A DNA stretch of 64,000 nucleotides from Lepisosteus oculatus (lineage: Eukaryota; Chordata; Actinopteri; Semionotiformes; Lepisosteidae). The notes under the pieces are model-generated. The model made no database searches, was not told where the DNA came from, and was given only the letters and a program-made list of their open reading frames with translations. Numbering within the stretch: the first letter of the stretch is position 1; the number at the start of each line of letters is the position of its first letter. The position numbers were made by a program, and so were the translations under genes. This document shows positions 23,750 through 36,940 of the stretch, piece after piece. The stretch is taken from NCBI RefSeq assembly GCF_040954835.1, contig NC_090697.1, positions 8,541,001 through 8,605,000 of the forward strand, given 5' to 3'.

Positions 23750-26120
23750 TGACAGCATTATAACAGCGTTATAACATTAACAAAAATGTGAATCTAGTTA
23801 AAGGGCAGTGACAGACTCTTGTCCTCTCTTTGAACACTGAGCATCCCGGTGATCTGGCCAGGTTGGCCTATTTCAAGGACTACCCCATCCTTGCCTCTCC
23901 ACCTGTCTAAATATGAATGGATTGTGAGTCATTGCTCTTATTCAAGAACATCACAAGGTCAGTGCTACAGATAAGTGTTGGCACTACATACTGTATGTCC
24001 ACACAATTATCCTCCATGACGCTGTTACTAGCTTCTCCCATTGTTAAGGAGGACATTCAAGCAAATGTAAATTGATTTCGATTTTCTTTTTTCCCCTGAG
24101 GGTTTCAAGTTGATAAGCAGTTTATATAACGTACATGTATATGTGACCTTTTCCCCACTGTCTCTTAAGAGGAATTGTTTGCTCTGATGTTTTTGAGTGA
24201 TATACAGTAGGGGTTTGTGTTTGGACGTCTTGTACAGACAAGATCAAAGTCAGGGATTTGACAAGGACAATACATTTCTAAGAGGAGTTTTTCCCAGATC
24301 CTTCAGTTCCTACTGAGGGGGGGGTGGGGTGGATTCCTAGTTGTGTTCTTGTTCAGGGTGGTGGAGTGGTGGGTTCCCTGTTACAGAGTGAAGTTAAGGG
24401 TTTCATCTTTCTTGTTCTTATTATGTTCATTTTGTCACAGCCTTTTTGCTTAGCAGCTGCTGTCCCTGTTTTTCATTCAAGGTATTGTCTACTCCCTTTT
24501 TGACATTTGTCTCCAATATCCATTACTGATATTTCTGTTTTTACTGGGATTGATTGTGGACTATATTATCCTACCAAATGTACTACTTGTTAAGAATTGT
24601 TACAAAATATTAATTGCAGAATTAACTATGTTTTTTCTGTGGTGCTGTTAAATTTTTATTTGTCATTGTCAGCATTACATTACATAATTACAATATTGTA
24701 TGTATTAATTGTATAATTGATGTATTAATTGTATTAATTACAATATTAACATTAATTGATATTAATTACAATATTACATTACTACAAAGTGAGATGTTTT
24801 GGATGCAATTTCAAGTTAAAATCAAGTTTCTTGATTTTAATAATGGTTTGGTCAATAACCCCACATTGTATGGGAAGCTTCATTAAAGATAATTTGTAGT
24901 AAGATAGTGAATCTTAGTTAAATTACTGAATTAGAAAGCAAGTCATCTCTTTTAGAGCAGCAACTCGATTCATTCAGGCCAAAGCACTGAAAATTGACTT
25001 TGTTAGAACCGAATTAAATTTGCTGCTTAGACATTGTGCGGGGTTATTTATACATAGACCTACTGTAGGCATAATTGCTACTTTCATGGCATGTGACCCA
25101 GCCACTTACCAGCTTTGAAGCTCTGCAGCAATAAACTCTTTGCAGATGTTCTTGCTATTAAATCAACACAGGGGGCAGGTATTACTGCATTTCACCTGTT
25201 TACGCTACATTAGGCAATCTGGACATGAAATATAACCAAAAGAATCATATGAAGTTTCTCCAGTCTTTTACCCAGTCTTTATCTTGCAGTAGGGGCTGTG
25301 TTGGATGCACTTATATCCCTTACTGAGATACGGCTGGCAGTGACATATCACAAAATGTAAATAACTATGCATTGATGGCGTTCCTGAACTTAACTCACTT
25401 CCTGGCCCCAGTTAGGTCTCCTGCTGCTTGAAATGACATGTACTGCTATGGAGACTGTTTTGTTTCAGACGGATGTCTTGTCTGTTGTTACAGTGTATTC
25501 CCATTAACAAAATCTCTCTTGTCTTCTCTTTGCATAAAGCCAACCCTTTGGCTAAGCCACTATCATGCTGCCTGGAGGTCTATATACCAAATTAGTCTGT
25601 CACAATCACACTTTATTATAGAGCACCTTATATCTGCAGTATTCACCTCCTGTCCCACAGTATGCACACAGTAACAGAGGTGGCCACCCTCTGTGCTGAT
25701 CAGCCATTGAACGCGGAGAAGGATTTCAATCGTCTCAGACGGGAATATCTGTGGTGGGTCCTAGGTCATAATTGTCTGAGATCAGGTTTCATGTTCAAAT
25801 GCATAAATGCCAGGCCTTCAGCAATGGTGCTGTGCTTCAGTAATGGGCACTTGTCAGTGATGCTCACTTTCACCTCTGTTTTTTGCCTTGTCTTTGAAGC
25901 CACTTGTTTAGCTGTCCTTCAATCCAATATTTCTACCCTTATTTTTGTCAACACTCAACATTTACATAGCCCTCCATGCTGGTGATACAGTATATCATTT
26001 ACAAAGACAGTGTCTCCCAACCCCTGTTTTGTCTGCTATCTTTTTTTAGAGTTTCAGTTTAACGGAGTATAAAATAACTTTGGCTAAGACTGCCTTACTA
26101 CAGTTACATTTTGCAATGGG
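23750..26120. other. Intergenic with an AT-rich simple region
   Basis: 24660-24790 is an AT-rich tract built of TATTAATT/TTACAATATT words. No gene is recognised. 24880-25260 looks unique and non-repetitive and could be conserved non-coding DNA, but this cannot be judged without comparison. Confidence 0.45.
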
Positions 26121-26125
26121 GAAAC

Positions 26126-26658
26126 TGTCAAGGTCGTCATCCCTCCTCTAGAGGGCACTCCTACCCTTTACGTATTGTCCCTAGTTTTATTAGTTTAACC
26201 ATTTTCTTTTTCCCTTTTTCCCTATTTAAGCCCAGAGTCTCCGTAGCTCAGGCCTCAGCTTTGGAAGACAGATGTCCAGAAGCTCGCCTATCACCGGGCT
26301 CAGGAGTAGCTGAGGGCGCAGGCTTCTCCACAGCGTCCTGACCTCTCTGCCCGGGGCTCGGAGCGTCTAGTCCCGTTATGTTTTTAACTTTTCCATGTTC
26401 CTGTTTCCACATTCCCGATCCCTGTTTTTAAACCAGTTTCGTTATGTATTGGCCTCCCGGCTTTGGATATTGGACTGCGCCCTGGTTTTGGACCCCCCGA
26501 GCGCCGGATCACTGCCCTCACTTTCCCCTGTCTGTCAACCTGTCCATTCCTCGCCGTGTCTTCCCTGATGTCCTCCTCCAGTCACTTCCGGATTTTACAG
26601 TCACGCATGGGGTCTTTAACAACACACTTCACGGGAGTCAGGACCGGCTCCCATGACA
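26126..26658 (+). mobile_element. Solo LTR, Ty3/gypsy-like
   Basis: It starts TGTCAAGGTCGTC and ends CCCATGACA (TG...CA). It contains a promoter-like CCCTATTTAAGCCCAGAGTC and the block GTCTAGTCCCGTTATGTTTT that it shares with the 41.4-kb LTR. The flanking bases (GAAAC and GGAAC) are a four-of-five target duplication. No internal retroelement region adjoins it, which is the sign of LTR-LTR recombination. Confidence 0.68.
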
Positions 26659-26659
26659 G

Positions 26660-27534
26660 GAACTCTAACTACCTCAGATTGTGCCTCTTGTGGTACACTT
26701 CACACATCATATCACACAATTGCCCTTCTTTACTTATATATCAATAAACAACTTCAAATGTGATTTTTAAACAGTGTGAAAGGGCAGTGGATTCAGACAA
26801 AAATTCCTTGTCTGAAGTACATTCCCCAGAATGTGTTCTCTGTTATGCATTAGCAATGGGGGGGGTAAGACAGCAAAGGAAACGTGACCAATCAACGAGA
26901 CATGGACATGGACGTGATGAAAGTGTGAGCTTCTATCTCGTTAGAGATGTATGTTTTGAAACCAGAAAGCCGCCTAACTGCCTGCTTATATACTGTACGT
27001 AGAAAAAAAAATATATAAAGAAGTCTAATTTGTGCTAAAGATTTCTGGGGCAAATAACCCGAAACGGAAATCTGTCACAGCTAACGAGTTCTCTTCTTTG
27101 CATGATGTTCTGAACAAGGATAGTCTTCGTTCTCTGAGGGACAGGATGGAGGAGGCTGATTTTCTGAACCCTGATTGAAACTCAGAAGGGAGGTAGCACT
27201 GATGGCAGTGTGGGGGAAATTACTTGTTTTAGAAATTTAAAATAAATACCGAATTGGTTCACAAGAGAAATGCCTTGTTTAAAAGTCTTGTGATTCTTTA
27301 CTTTGTATTGGTTTATTTATGGCATTCGAAGGCTGACTTTTGAAGAGATGTTTAACTTTATATCTAACACATAAACCTAAAATACAAAATTTATTGCGGT
27401 TAAACAACTCACAGTTTTCACTGGATGTAAAACTAATTAGGACAACATGAAGCACGGTTTCCCAAAACATCTACACCCATTCTTCGAGGGTAGCAGTTTC
27501 GAATGAACTGTATCAAATGTAGGTTCATTTTTTC
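26660..27534. other. Intergenic, no element recognised
   Basis: It is AT-rich with no domain-bearing frame. It sits between the solo LTR and the 3' end of the LINE. Confidence 0.5.
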
Positions 27535-29624
27535 ATAATCACTTTAATTTATAAACTGCCTTTCCAAACCCAAGGACACTATACAAAGTGATAAAGACAA
27601 GGACAAACTAGTATAATGAGTAAAAGGAAAAAAATAAACACGAGCTTAGAGGTTTATACAGATGGAATATAGCGCAATCAGACATAGACTCTGGTAAAGA
27701 GGAAAGTTTTAAGTTTGAAATTGAAGAGGGTCAAAGAACATCTCTCATAAAGCCGGTCATTCCACAACACTAGGGCAGCAACAGACAATGCACAATCACC
27801 AAAGATTTAGTCCTGGGGACAGTGATCAGAGGACCAGCCTCAGTTGAACACAGCCTGCGTGAGGGAGTATAAATATGAAGGAGTTCAGAGATACTGTATG
27901 TGATCAAGCCAAATTGTTTAGAGCCTCGAATGTCAGTAACAAGACCTTATGTGGAATACGTGAATTTTCTGACAACCAATGTAGAGACAAGCGTAGGAGT
28001 GATATGCTGCCAACGTCTGGTGTGAGTTACAAGTCTAGCCGCAGAGCTTTGAACATGTTACAACTTGTTGAGAAGAGAGTTGGGGACCCTATAGAGCTGG
28101 AGAAATCAAGCCTTGATATTATAGACACATGAATCAGGCTCTCAGCATCGGACAGTGATTGAAATTGCCTAATGCAGGCAATATTATTAATGGAAAAAAA
28201 GGTGTCTTAATCAGGTTTTTCACAAGAGGCTCAAAAGACAGGAGAGGATCAAGTGTGACTCCCAGATTCCTGACTATGACTGATGCCTGAATGGGGAAGC
28301 CATCAACCATTACTGTGAAGCCCTTGAGCTCTTCCAGCTGACATTTGGTGCCTGCCAGTACAATTTCTGTTTTGTCATGATTTAGCTACAGGGAATGTGA
28401 TGTCATCCAGAGTTTGATGTCACGCATGGAGTGGAGAGACCAGAGGGGGAAGAAGTTTTAAAGTACATCTGAGTACCGTCTGCATGACAGTGAAATTGAA
28501 GACCATGTTTGTGTATAATCTGACCAAGAGGAAGTATCTAAATAATAAACAGCAAAGAGTGGACCCTGCAGCACGCCATGACAGACTGGGGCCATGGGGG
28601 ATTTATGAGGACCAAGGGAAGCAAAACACTGCCTTCCAGTCAGATAAGAGCAAAACCAGTTAAAGACAGTACCATGGATACACAGAAATGTTCGCAACAC
28701 TGCATGATTTACTGTATCAAAAGCAGCACTAAGATCAAGGAGCATGAGAATACTTATTACCCCGGAGTCAGACGCAATATCTAAGTCATTCACAACCCTG
28801 ACAAGAGCAGTCTCAGTGCTGTGATTTCAGCAAAAGCTGGAATGAAATGGCTTAAACATATCATCAGCTATCTTGTGAGATTGTAATTGATATGCAACCA
28901 CACATTCTAAAACCTTAGATAGAAATGGTCATTTAGGGATAGGTCTGTAGTTCATCGTTTTATCAGAATCGAAGCCAGGTTTCTTCAATATCTGAGCAGT
29001 AGGGACCACACCCAGGGAAAGATAGATGCTGATGATGTAGACAATGAACGGGCAGATGTCTGGGAGGCAGGCTTTGAACAGAGAGGTAAGGATGGGATCT
29101 AGGCAACAAGAAATGTTTTACTGGTGTTAATAAATTTCATAAGTTAATCGGAGTTAACTAAGCTAAATTGAGAAAAGTCAAAGGTGGGGCTCAAATAGCT
29201 GTCTGAATTGCAAGGTTGAGGCTTGATTCAGAGGATTGTAGATTTATAGCATCAATCTTTGATTGAAAGAATTGCAAAAACTCAAGAGATGTCAGGGATG
29301 GAAGAGAGATCACAGTTGTCAAGAGGCTAAGTGAGCTTGTTGACAACAGAGAAAAGAACTTCCTGAGCTGATTGTATCTGAGATATAGGAGGATCTAGCA
29401 GAAGCTGGAGCAGCTCTGTAGACCTGCAGGTGTTTGCTATAACTAGGCTGGATTTTTATTTTATCCACTTTCCGGTTAGTTTCAAAGAGCGAAGTTCAGG
29501 TGTATACTACCAGAGGAGTGGTGAGGAGTAGTTGAAGGAAACTGAGCGAGTTTTAAGTTGGGCAAGTTTATCCAAAGTTCTAGTCAATGTAGTGCTTAGG
29601 TTATTCTCCTTCTCCTGTTAATAA

Positions 29625-29905
29625 CAGTGTTATGCCCCCAAGCTCTGGAACTCTCTCCCCAAGAATATCAGAGAGTCATCTTCTCTAAACTCCTTCAAAT
29701 CCAGACTCAAAACCTTTACTTACTAAAGCCTTTACTTAACTGGTTCCATTCTTTACCCCTCTGCTCCTACTATACTAAGTACCACCATCCACGGTCTCCT
29801 CTATGTATTGTAATTGTATTTGATCTTGTGTATTCTTTTTATATTTTGTTGTTTCATTCTGTAAAGCGCTTTGAGACGCCACCTTTAAAGGCGCTATATA
29901 AAAAG

Positions 29906-29950
<45 letters not shown>

Positions 29951-29952
29951 TG
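29625..29952 (+). mobile_element. 5'-truncated LINE 3' end nested in the minus-strand LINE
   Basis: The plus strand encodes a typical last segment of an L2-like protein (LWNSLPKNIRESSSLNSFKS), followed by a 3' UTR ending GTAAAGCGCTTTGAGACGCC, GGCGCTATATAAAA and an ATT repeat. It lies opposite to its host LINE and therefore came later. Confidence 0.78.
29911..29950 (+). repeat. (ATT)n microsatellite tail
   Basis: About 13 ATT units form the 3' tail of the nested LINE end. Confidence 0.9.
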
Positions 29953-30989
29953 GGTCACCTGTCATAGATGACCAGTTTTCTAAAAGAGGAGTACTAATTA
30001 CAGCGTTAGAGAAATCAAAGTGATTCATGTGTTTTTGATTTTTAAAACAGATTGTGTGCTTACTTTTTACTGCAGAAAGAGTGATCGAGACATCAAATAA
30101 CATAACTCTGTGATAAAAAAATATTTGCAGGTAAATCTCAAAAACATTGCAAATTTGATAGAGATAGATAAAATAGAGGCGCTCTGGCCAGAAGCACAAA
30201 CAAGATCAAGGTATGACTTCAGATGTGGGTGGGAAAATTCACCAATTGCGTGAGATCAAAGCAGTCAGAGGTGGATATAAAATCAGAAGCAAATCTGCAG
30301 TCCAAGGAGTCATCATGAGTAATTAAAATCACCAAGCATTAAGACCAAACAGGCCATAGTGTGTAGTGTTGTCAGTTGATCAGATAGTCCAGGTAAAAAG
30401 ACAGCTTGACTTTGGAGGGTTATGATCCAGTAAAATCAACAATGGAGTGGGACCGTTATGGAAGATGTTCAAACGAGGTGACAGAGTAAACAGAGAGCTC
30501 CTTGATAACTATGTAAGCTACAGCTGCAGCCTCGACCAACAGAGTGTGGCAAAACCTGGAGGCAGGGTTTGATTTAACAAGATGAACTCCTTTGGTTGTT
30601 GCTGGACCACCGTTAGGCGCAGAATATCAATGCGTCTATGCATGATGAAGTCAATTAGCGTTTCAGTCTCCCGATTCAGACAGTGTGTGTTTTATGAGTG
30701 CAAATTTGATGTCACGTTGATTTACTGGAACAATAAAGAATTCGATGCAGCCAACGCAGCAGCCATAGGAATGGGTAGCAACGGTGTTTATTCCACAATG
30801 AAGGAGCTGCTTGCCTTTTTGTGGTTACACTGATCTGACCAGATGCTTGGAATACAGCCAGGCACCACAGACTGTATACGCTGCCCTACCCCCAGCCCCA
30901 CCACTTTGTGCAGGTAGCTTGGATGTACACACAGCCGAGATCCCAGGACCAGAGGAAGGTGTAGGTGGCCCTGATTGCTACCCATAGCG

Positions 30990-32756
30990 TGTAGTCATGG
31001 CAACTAACTGATTGACAGGATCAGTGTTGTCAGTGGTGATCCTGGTGAGATTGCTCGTAGCCTGCCGCAGACAGATATGACAGGATTTGCCTGCAATCCC
31101 TGGTTAAAAAAAAATATCACTTTAGATAAAGTGACTTTATCTAATAGTAGTTTGAATGAATATTAAAGTGGAATGAAATATATAGAAAGTATTTGGCATG
31201 ACTCTCCTAGCTAAGGGAACCACCCAGGAAAACAGATTTTTTAGTTACTAGGTTACTTATGCATTGGCCTGTGCTACGTATGGACTAGTGACTACTTGGG
31301 TCACTTATTGGTTCAGATGTACGTGTGATATACTTAAGGAGATAATCGAACTACAGTTCTCATGGTTGAGATGAGCATTGTTCTAAGAACTGCGAAAGCT
31401 TTGCACCAAGAAAGGCTGCAGGAGTGAATAGTGCTGAAGCCAGCTTAATTAAAATGCTGCAGAGGTGATTGATGTTGAAACCGGTGCCGAGTAACAGCTT
31501 TGAGACGGCTGATTGGGCCGAACAAGGAGTAGGAAGTGTGAAGACATTCGTGTGACAGAATTGGACTTGGAAGAAAGTGCGTACTCCATGGTAGGTGCAG
31601 AGAGCCGGTTGTTTTCTACAAAGGGGGGTGGCGGCTGAAGAGCTGCTTGACTGAGATGGTGAGGAAGCTACACTTGTGCTCGTCTGGAGTTTGGAGGAGA
31701 ATGGTGGTTGGATCTGCGAATGTGCCACGGAGGGAGGCGGCACTTAACAGAATAAAACAACAACCAAGAGAGCAGCAAGAGAGAGGCAGAGGAGCAGCTA
31801 CAGGGAGCTCCAGCAATGGCGAAAGCAAGAGAGATACGCAAAGGGAAATCCTGGGGGCGAGATTCATATACTGTATGTGCTCTATGTTAGTGGAAGTGTG
31901 CAAAGTTAGGATCTAATCTCCCCCCTGAACTTCTGTTATTAACTCCATGGAGTGGCAACTGTGGGCACAGAGCAGCAGTTTCAGGGGCTATATTTACATT
32001 ATGTATACGATGACTTGGGTTTCTGTGAGGAGCTGGTGTGTTCTTTTTTTTGCTGTTTTCCTCTTTTCTTGAAGGTCTTCATCACTTTTCTGGCAGAATC
32101 AATAGAGCCCGTGGAAATCAACAAATGGGCGCATGTTAATTAGCACACAGGCAGTGGTGAGGCATTCAATGTTTTTTGGTGGGGTGCTGAACAGGCTTAA
32201 CCAGGCCCAGGAGTATAGTCCGCTGCATACAGTCAGTGTAATAATTAGCTCCAAAGATTCCAGACTCCATAAAATATCTCCCGGAGACAAGGGGGAACTC
32301 AAGAGAGTAGCAGACGAAAGCTCAGGCATCGTCTTCAACCCCCCCTCCCCCCCCAAACCCCCTTACCTATATTTACTGTATTACAGAGAAACAGGGTAGG
32401 GGGGACATTCTGTTGGGGGCTGTCAGAGCTGGCAAGGATGCCTAGGACAATCGGAGGACTATGTTGAGTTTTGGTTTATGTTTTTGTTCGATAAGTTATT
32501 GTGTACAGTTTACTTTTATTGAGATTTGAAATGCACTCAACAGTGCCGATTCTTTCTAACCCCGAAATATAAAAATAGCATTGCAGTTCCCCTTTAATTC
32601 CGTAATTTATAAATAAGATTTGCTGCTATACAAATGTCAGGGTTCAGAGGTTTTGGGAAACTGTTAAGATAAGGGCCTAACTAACCTCACCTTTTTGCAA
32701 ACATCGTCTGTGCCACTCGTGACTAGAATACAGTGTTCTAGTCATATTTGGTCAGC
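30990..32756. other. Intergenic, no element recognised
   Basis: It contains purine-rich stretches and chance frames up to 127 codons without known domains. No RNA gene or repeat family was recognised. Confidence 0.45.
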
Positions 32757-32957
32757 TTATGGGACAGGGATCAAACCCTAGGGGGTACACTCTAGCACAG
32801 CCAGCCAAACCTAATCAGCCTGTCTTCAGAGTGTGGGCAGAAACTGGAGCAGCTAGAGAAGATCCACACAGAAAACACCCCAGCCGGCGCTGAACCCAGA
32901 ACCCAAGAGCTGAAGGGCAGAAGTACGAGCCACTACACCACTCTGCCACCTTCCATC
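32757..32957 (-). mobile_element. Fragment of a tRNA-derived SINE, minus strand
   Basis: Plus-strand words AGTGTGGGCAGAAACTGGAG, CACACAGAAAACACCCCAGC, GCTGAACCCAGAAC and GAGCCACTACACCACTCTGC are the reverse of the conserved body and tRNA head (B box region) of the widespread fish V-SINE/Mermaid-like SINE type. Confidence 0.65.
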
Positions 32958-32959
32958 TT

Positions 32960-35355
32960 GGCACCCATTGTCTTCTCGTTTAGGTTTCAGCAGAGCTATC
33001 AGTAGGTTAACAAGAATGCTTTGCTCAAGTAATTTGCTTACATACTCATTTTTTGCTTGTTTTCCACACCTGAAAGTGTTGGAGGATTCTAGTTAACGTT
33101 GGAAATGAGTTCACAAACTGACATTTGCATCTTGTCAGGCCTTATATCAAGTGGATTTGCCCATTGTTAGTTTAACTTAAAACACAACTTTGAGCTTTTT
33201 AGCAGATCACTGTGTTTATATGATACAGCAGGGCCTTTGCAAATACAACTCAACCCCAACCAATCTCTCAATAATTCTAAAATGCAAAAATATCAAAATG
33301 GCATATTTCTAAACACATACTAAGCTGCTTCGGATTACTTTTTGCTTCTCAGAAAAGCAACTTAATTATATTGTGGAGGATTGCTGGCAGATAATTATTT
33401 TTAAATGCTGTGTAAGTATGCTCAACAGGCATATGACCCTGAAATGTGGCTTCGTAATGTCTCCTTGTCACCATGGCAACACAGCATAGCTTCCTCTACG
33501 TCCTCTCAAAGGTACATTTCTTCCACTCAAAAAGCATTTGTTTTTCATGCAATTTCAATTGAAATGGACAGAATGGGTCATTCATCTATAGGCGTAACAA
33601 TACCAACTGAAATACACACTCAACCTCCACAGCCAAGGAATGCGTTTTATCACTGTACACTCCTTTCCTCCAGAACTGTGAGTCAAAGTCACTCAGCTGA
33701 AAAAAAACACACACATTATTTTAAGAGATAAAAGGCAGAAGATCATACAGACACTCCAAGGAAAAAAATGACTTTATCAAAGAGAAAAAAAAACAGTTGC
33801 AGAAGTAAGCTGTATCCTATAAAGGTACATTGTTAAATAACCCAGAGGGAAAGTTGTGTAACATGGACAGACACGATTATGAAATTGATTGAATTTTAGA
33901 AGCAGAGGCCATTTACTTTATCTTGCTTGTAGAATGGAGCAGAGTACAGAGAAGGATTACTCGTGTAGAGATATGAATGTGTAGGAGGAAGAGCATGAGC
34001 AAGGGGAGAAGACACAAATAATGTACTGCATTATAGCCATTTGGAAAAAGGTGTAACAGGTTCTGAGTATGTACTTTATTTGTACATAAGATAAATTGTC
34101 ACATGTGTATTCATCATTTTGTTTTTGTTTTTAATTTTGCCCTCGGAACATGCTTTAGAGCTAGACGTATTAAACACATCTGGATTGAACCGAGAGAGCA
34201 AGAAAGAATGCTGGGTTCATTTAAATCACCATTCATACCGTACTGTAGCCCTGCACAGCCACGAAGTGAGCCCAGGGATAGGCAACCAAATGAACAGAAA
34301 TTAAATGCTCTTTTCTGGATCACTGGGGGGGGGGGGGGGACATCAAAACCAACAAACTAGAGTGCTCCTGGGCACTGAACAGAAACTGTACCCTGGCAAG
34401 ATACTTACGCACTGTCAGAAACGAGAAGCATTGAGGCAAGCCTGTCTAAGACAGGTGAGTGTAAAGACACTCTTTGCTACACTGCACCGAATGCACACAT
34501 ACTGGAGAGACTGTCATCTAGAAGAGTTACATGTATGTCTCAGAATCTGCACAACTCTCACACAGAAAGTTGTCTTGTTGGAGAGGCCAGGTGTTCTGGT
34601 CAGATCTTGGGCTTATGACTCAGAACATGACTTATGTAGGGTGGGATTGTCTTTCATATGTATATTTCATTATGTATAAAGAAAACATAAAGTCTAAAGT
34701 AAACATTCGGCTCACGAAACAGCAAATTAATTTGATATTCATAAGATGCTTTTGTTTGTCAACAGTTCCCTGCTTCTGCGTAATTATCATTATTTTATTT
34801 TTTAAATGATATGAATCTAAACCTTGGAAGAACGCACAGGCTCTTGCTGTCATAGTTACTGTTTTTTTGTTTGTTGATGAAATTGCTTGTTTGCTGTCTC
34901 CTTATTTGGATGCATTGCACCATTATACGTGAACAGATGTATCAGATAAATGCGAGGATAATATTACTGGTACAGAGACATCCATCGGCTGCCTTGCTTC
35001 CTACATAAATGCACATATCTATAAAAAGAGCATAACAGCGCCATCTGCTGATTGTTGGTGTCTAAGAGTGAAATGGTCTTCTTCTATTGAGGGACTGCAA
35101 TATTTTATTATTTAACATTCTGTAATTGATTATCATGATTGACTCATTATTCTCAAATAGATCTGGGAGTAGTGATGAATTATGTACTGTGACAGTCTTG
35201 GAACTGCTCTTCCACCTTTGTCCTCCAGTGCAGGAAGTCAAACAGTAGGGCCAGGAAGATGTCAGTGCTGCTTCAAGCGCTCTTTTACGTCACAAGACTG
35301 GACAAGCCCGCGGACAGCAAAAATTTAAGTTAGACATACAAAATTGGAAAAGGCG
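32960..35355. other. Intergenic, no gene recognised
   Basis: It is AT-rich unique-looking DNA with a poly(G) tract at 34.3 kb. The longest frame (124 codons from 34305) has no recognisable domain and overlaps that G tract. Confidence 0.5.
34325..34339 (+). repeat. Poly(G) tract of 15
   Basis: This is an uninterrupted run of 15 G, prone to length error and slippage. Confidence 0.95.
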
Positions 35356-35359
35356 TGTG

Positions 35360-36110
35360 ACACACAGACAGGCGCTTTCTGGACCAAACCGTGCAAGTCT
35401 TTTCCCACACTATCACTATTTTACCCTATTCCCATTCCGATACAGTATATCATCACGACTTCTCATACTAATTCTTATATGTGGAGTGGAGAAAATAGCC
35501 TACACCGGTTCCCACCTGCCCAGGCCCCTCTCTGTCTTTGCAGTGGAGACACACCTGACCTCCACTCAACACCAGCAGGGCTGGACCCTGGACCCTAGAC
35601 AGCCCCACCCACTCTTCCTCCATCAGATCCGGAAGCCTCCAGCCTGCATCTCTGGCCTTCTTCGCCTCACTCTTCCCAGTAAACTAATAACCACACTCTC
35701 ACAGCCACAATATCCCACTCTCTAACACATCCACTCTCCGCCCAGTTCCCACATCACCACACTCTTTCGCAACAGCACTCGTGCTTCACTGCTCCAGGTC
35801 AGATTGCATTTGCACTCCCCTCTCTGTCACCCTTGGGCACAACCACACAGGAGAGAAGTCTAATGTACCACAAGGGTGCGCACTTCACACCTGTAGCTCC
35901 ACCGTGCAACAGATACCAGGCCCACCTGTGTATCTTCACTGGGCCACTCCACCCCCCCAGTGACCCTACTTACATGACACTGACTACCACGAGCGCCTCC
36001 CCGGACCCCAGGTCAGCTGTCCCCCACGTAAAAATAATCGAACTCTGTCTTAAGGGGCGCCTGGTATCAGAACTGGCTATAGTTGCTGAAGGATGTAGCG
36101 TTGGCTTACG
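35360..36110. other. C-rich non-coding stretch
   Basis: It is pyrimidine-rich (CCACTC/CACACTC words) and similar in texture to 22.3-23.1 kb and 41.2-41.3 kb. Open frames of 60-122 codons overlap in several frames, as expected of stop-poor C-rich DNA. No protein family is recognised. Confidence 0.4.
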
Positions 36111-36111
36111 A

Positions 36112-36130
36112 ACTACAACTCCCACCATGC
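36112..36130 (+). promoter_or_regulatory. Orphan ZNF143/THAP11-type site in a CpG-richer patch
   Basis: ACTACAACTCCCACCATGC matches the ZNF143 consensus well. Nearby are TACGTCAC and GGTGACGTC half-CRE motifs (36155-36192). No gene is visible downstream on either strand. Similar words occur in some fish LTRs, so this may be a promoter remnant of a transposable element. Confidence 0.45.
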
Positions 36131-36669
36131 ACTGCTCGGCTTCCTGACGCCATCTACGTCACCGTCCCTATCCTGCCTGGCTGTGGTGACGTCTAGCGGG
36201 CCCCTCCTAGTTCTGGAAGCTTCACAGTCGATCGCGTGCAGTCACCGGCACATCCAGGAGGAACTCGCACAAGATTTCTTAAAAAAAAAAAAATATTTTC
36301 TAAAAAAGTAGAAAACAACGTGTGAGGGTTTCCAGAGATATGTACAAGTCAGGTGTACAGCAGGCTGGTAGTGAGGCTGTCCCCCCTCAGGCTTCCCTTA
36401 TACCCCCACCATGCCTGCAGCTGAATGCACTCAGCTGCCCCGCCGTGTGGTTTCCCAGCCTAATGCTCAAGGACACACGCACAACCTCACAACCTGCGTG
36501 TTCAGGAGAGTTTTCCACCAACGCACACTTGTCGTTTCAGAGAGGGTCTTTCCTTCTGAAGAGCCATGGGACAGCTCACAGACGCGGTTCATTCTTCGAG
36601 ATTTTGGCTTTGACGTGCGTGTCAGTTCTTCTGTCTCACCAACAGTGGCAAACAGGGGTTACTGGCATA

Positions 36670-36940
36670 AGATAAGATAAGATAAGATCACTTTATTGTC
36701 CATATACAATTTTTTGCATTAGGAATTTGTCTTTTCGCATACCTCAGCTTGCTCTCCATGAGACACACAGATGGGGAGAGAGAAGCTTGGGGTCAGAGCG
36801 CAGGGTCAGCCATTTATACGGCACCCCTGGAGCAGTTGGGGTGAAGGGCCTTGCTCAGGGGCCCAACAGAGTAGGATTCCACGGCCGGCCGCGGGATACG
36901 AACTGGTGCCACTGTAACTGGTGCAGAGAAGAATCGTAGG
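36670..36940 (-). mobile_element. tRNA-derived SINE, minus strand
   Basis: It is the reverse-strand copy of the element at 362-648. The plus strand opens with a (GATAA)n tail and CACTTTATTGTCC, then TTTGTCTTTTCGCA, GGGGTCAGAGCGCAGGGTCA, AGGGCCTTGCTCAGGGGCCC, and ends near the reversed B box (GGATACGAAC). The tail and body are well preserved. Confidence 0.85.

Larger units (their letters stand above)
27535..30720 (-). mobile_element. L2-like LINE, almost full span, inactivated
   Basis: Read on the minus strand from 30720 downward, the pieces come in LINE order. First is the apurinic-type endonuclease with a GDFN motif near 30340 and a TLDLVCASG-like end. A linker region follows. Then comes the reverse transcriptase: YRPI near 28950, LLDLSAAFDTVNHAVLR and GVLQGP at 28500-28740, and a decayed YADD box (HADGTQ) near 28485. 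After it come NHDKTEIVL, VRNLGVTLD and SDAESLIHV-type motifs to about 28000, and a 3' end with GGAAAGGCAGTTTATAAATT at 27540-27570. Multiple stops and frameshifts show it is dead. The AFDTV-type block and the 3' end resemble L2-clade LINEs. A foreign insertion at about 29625-29952 interrupts it. Confidence 0.82.
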
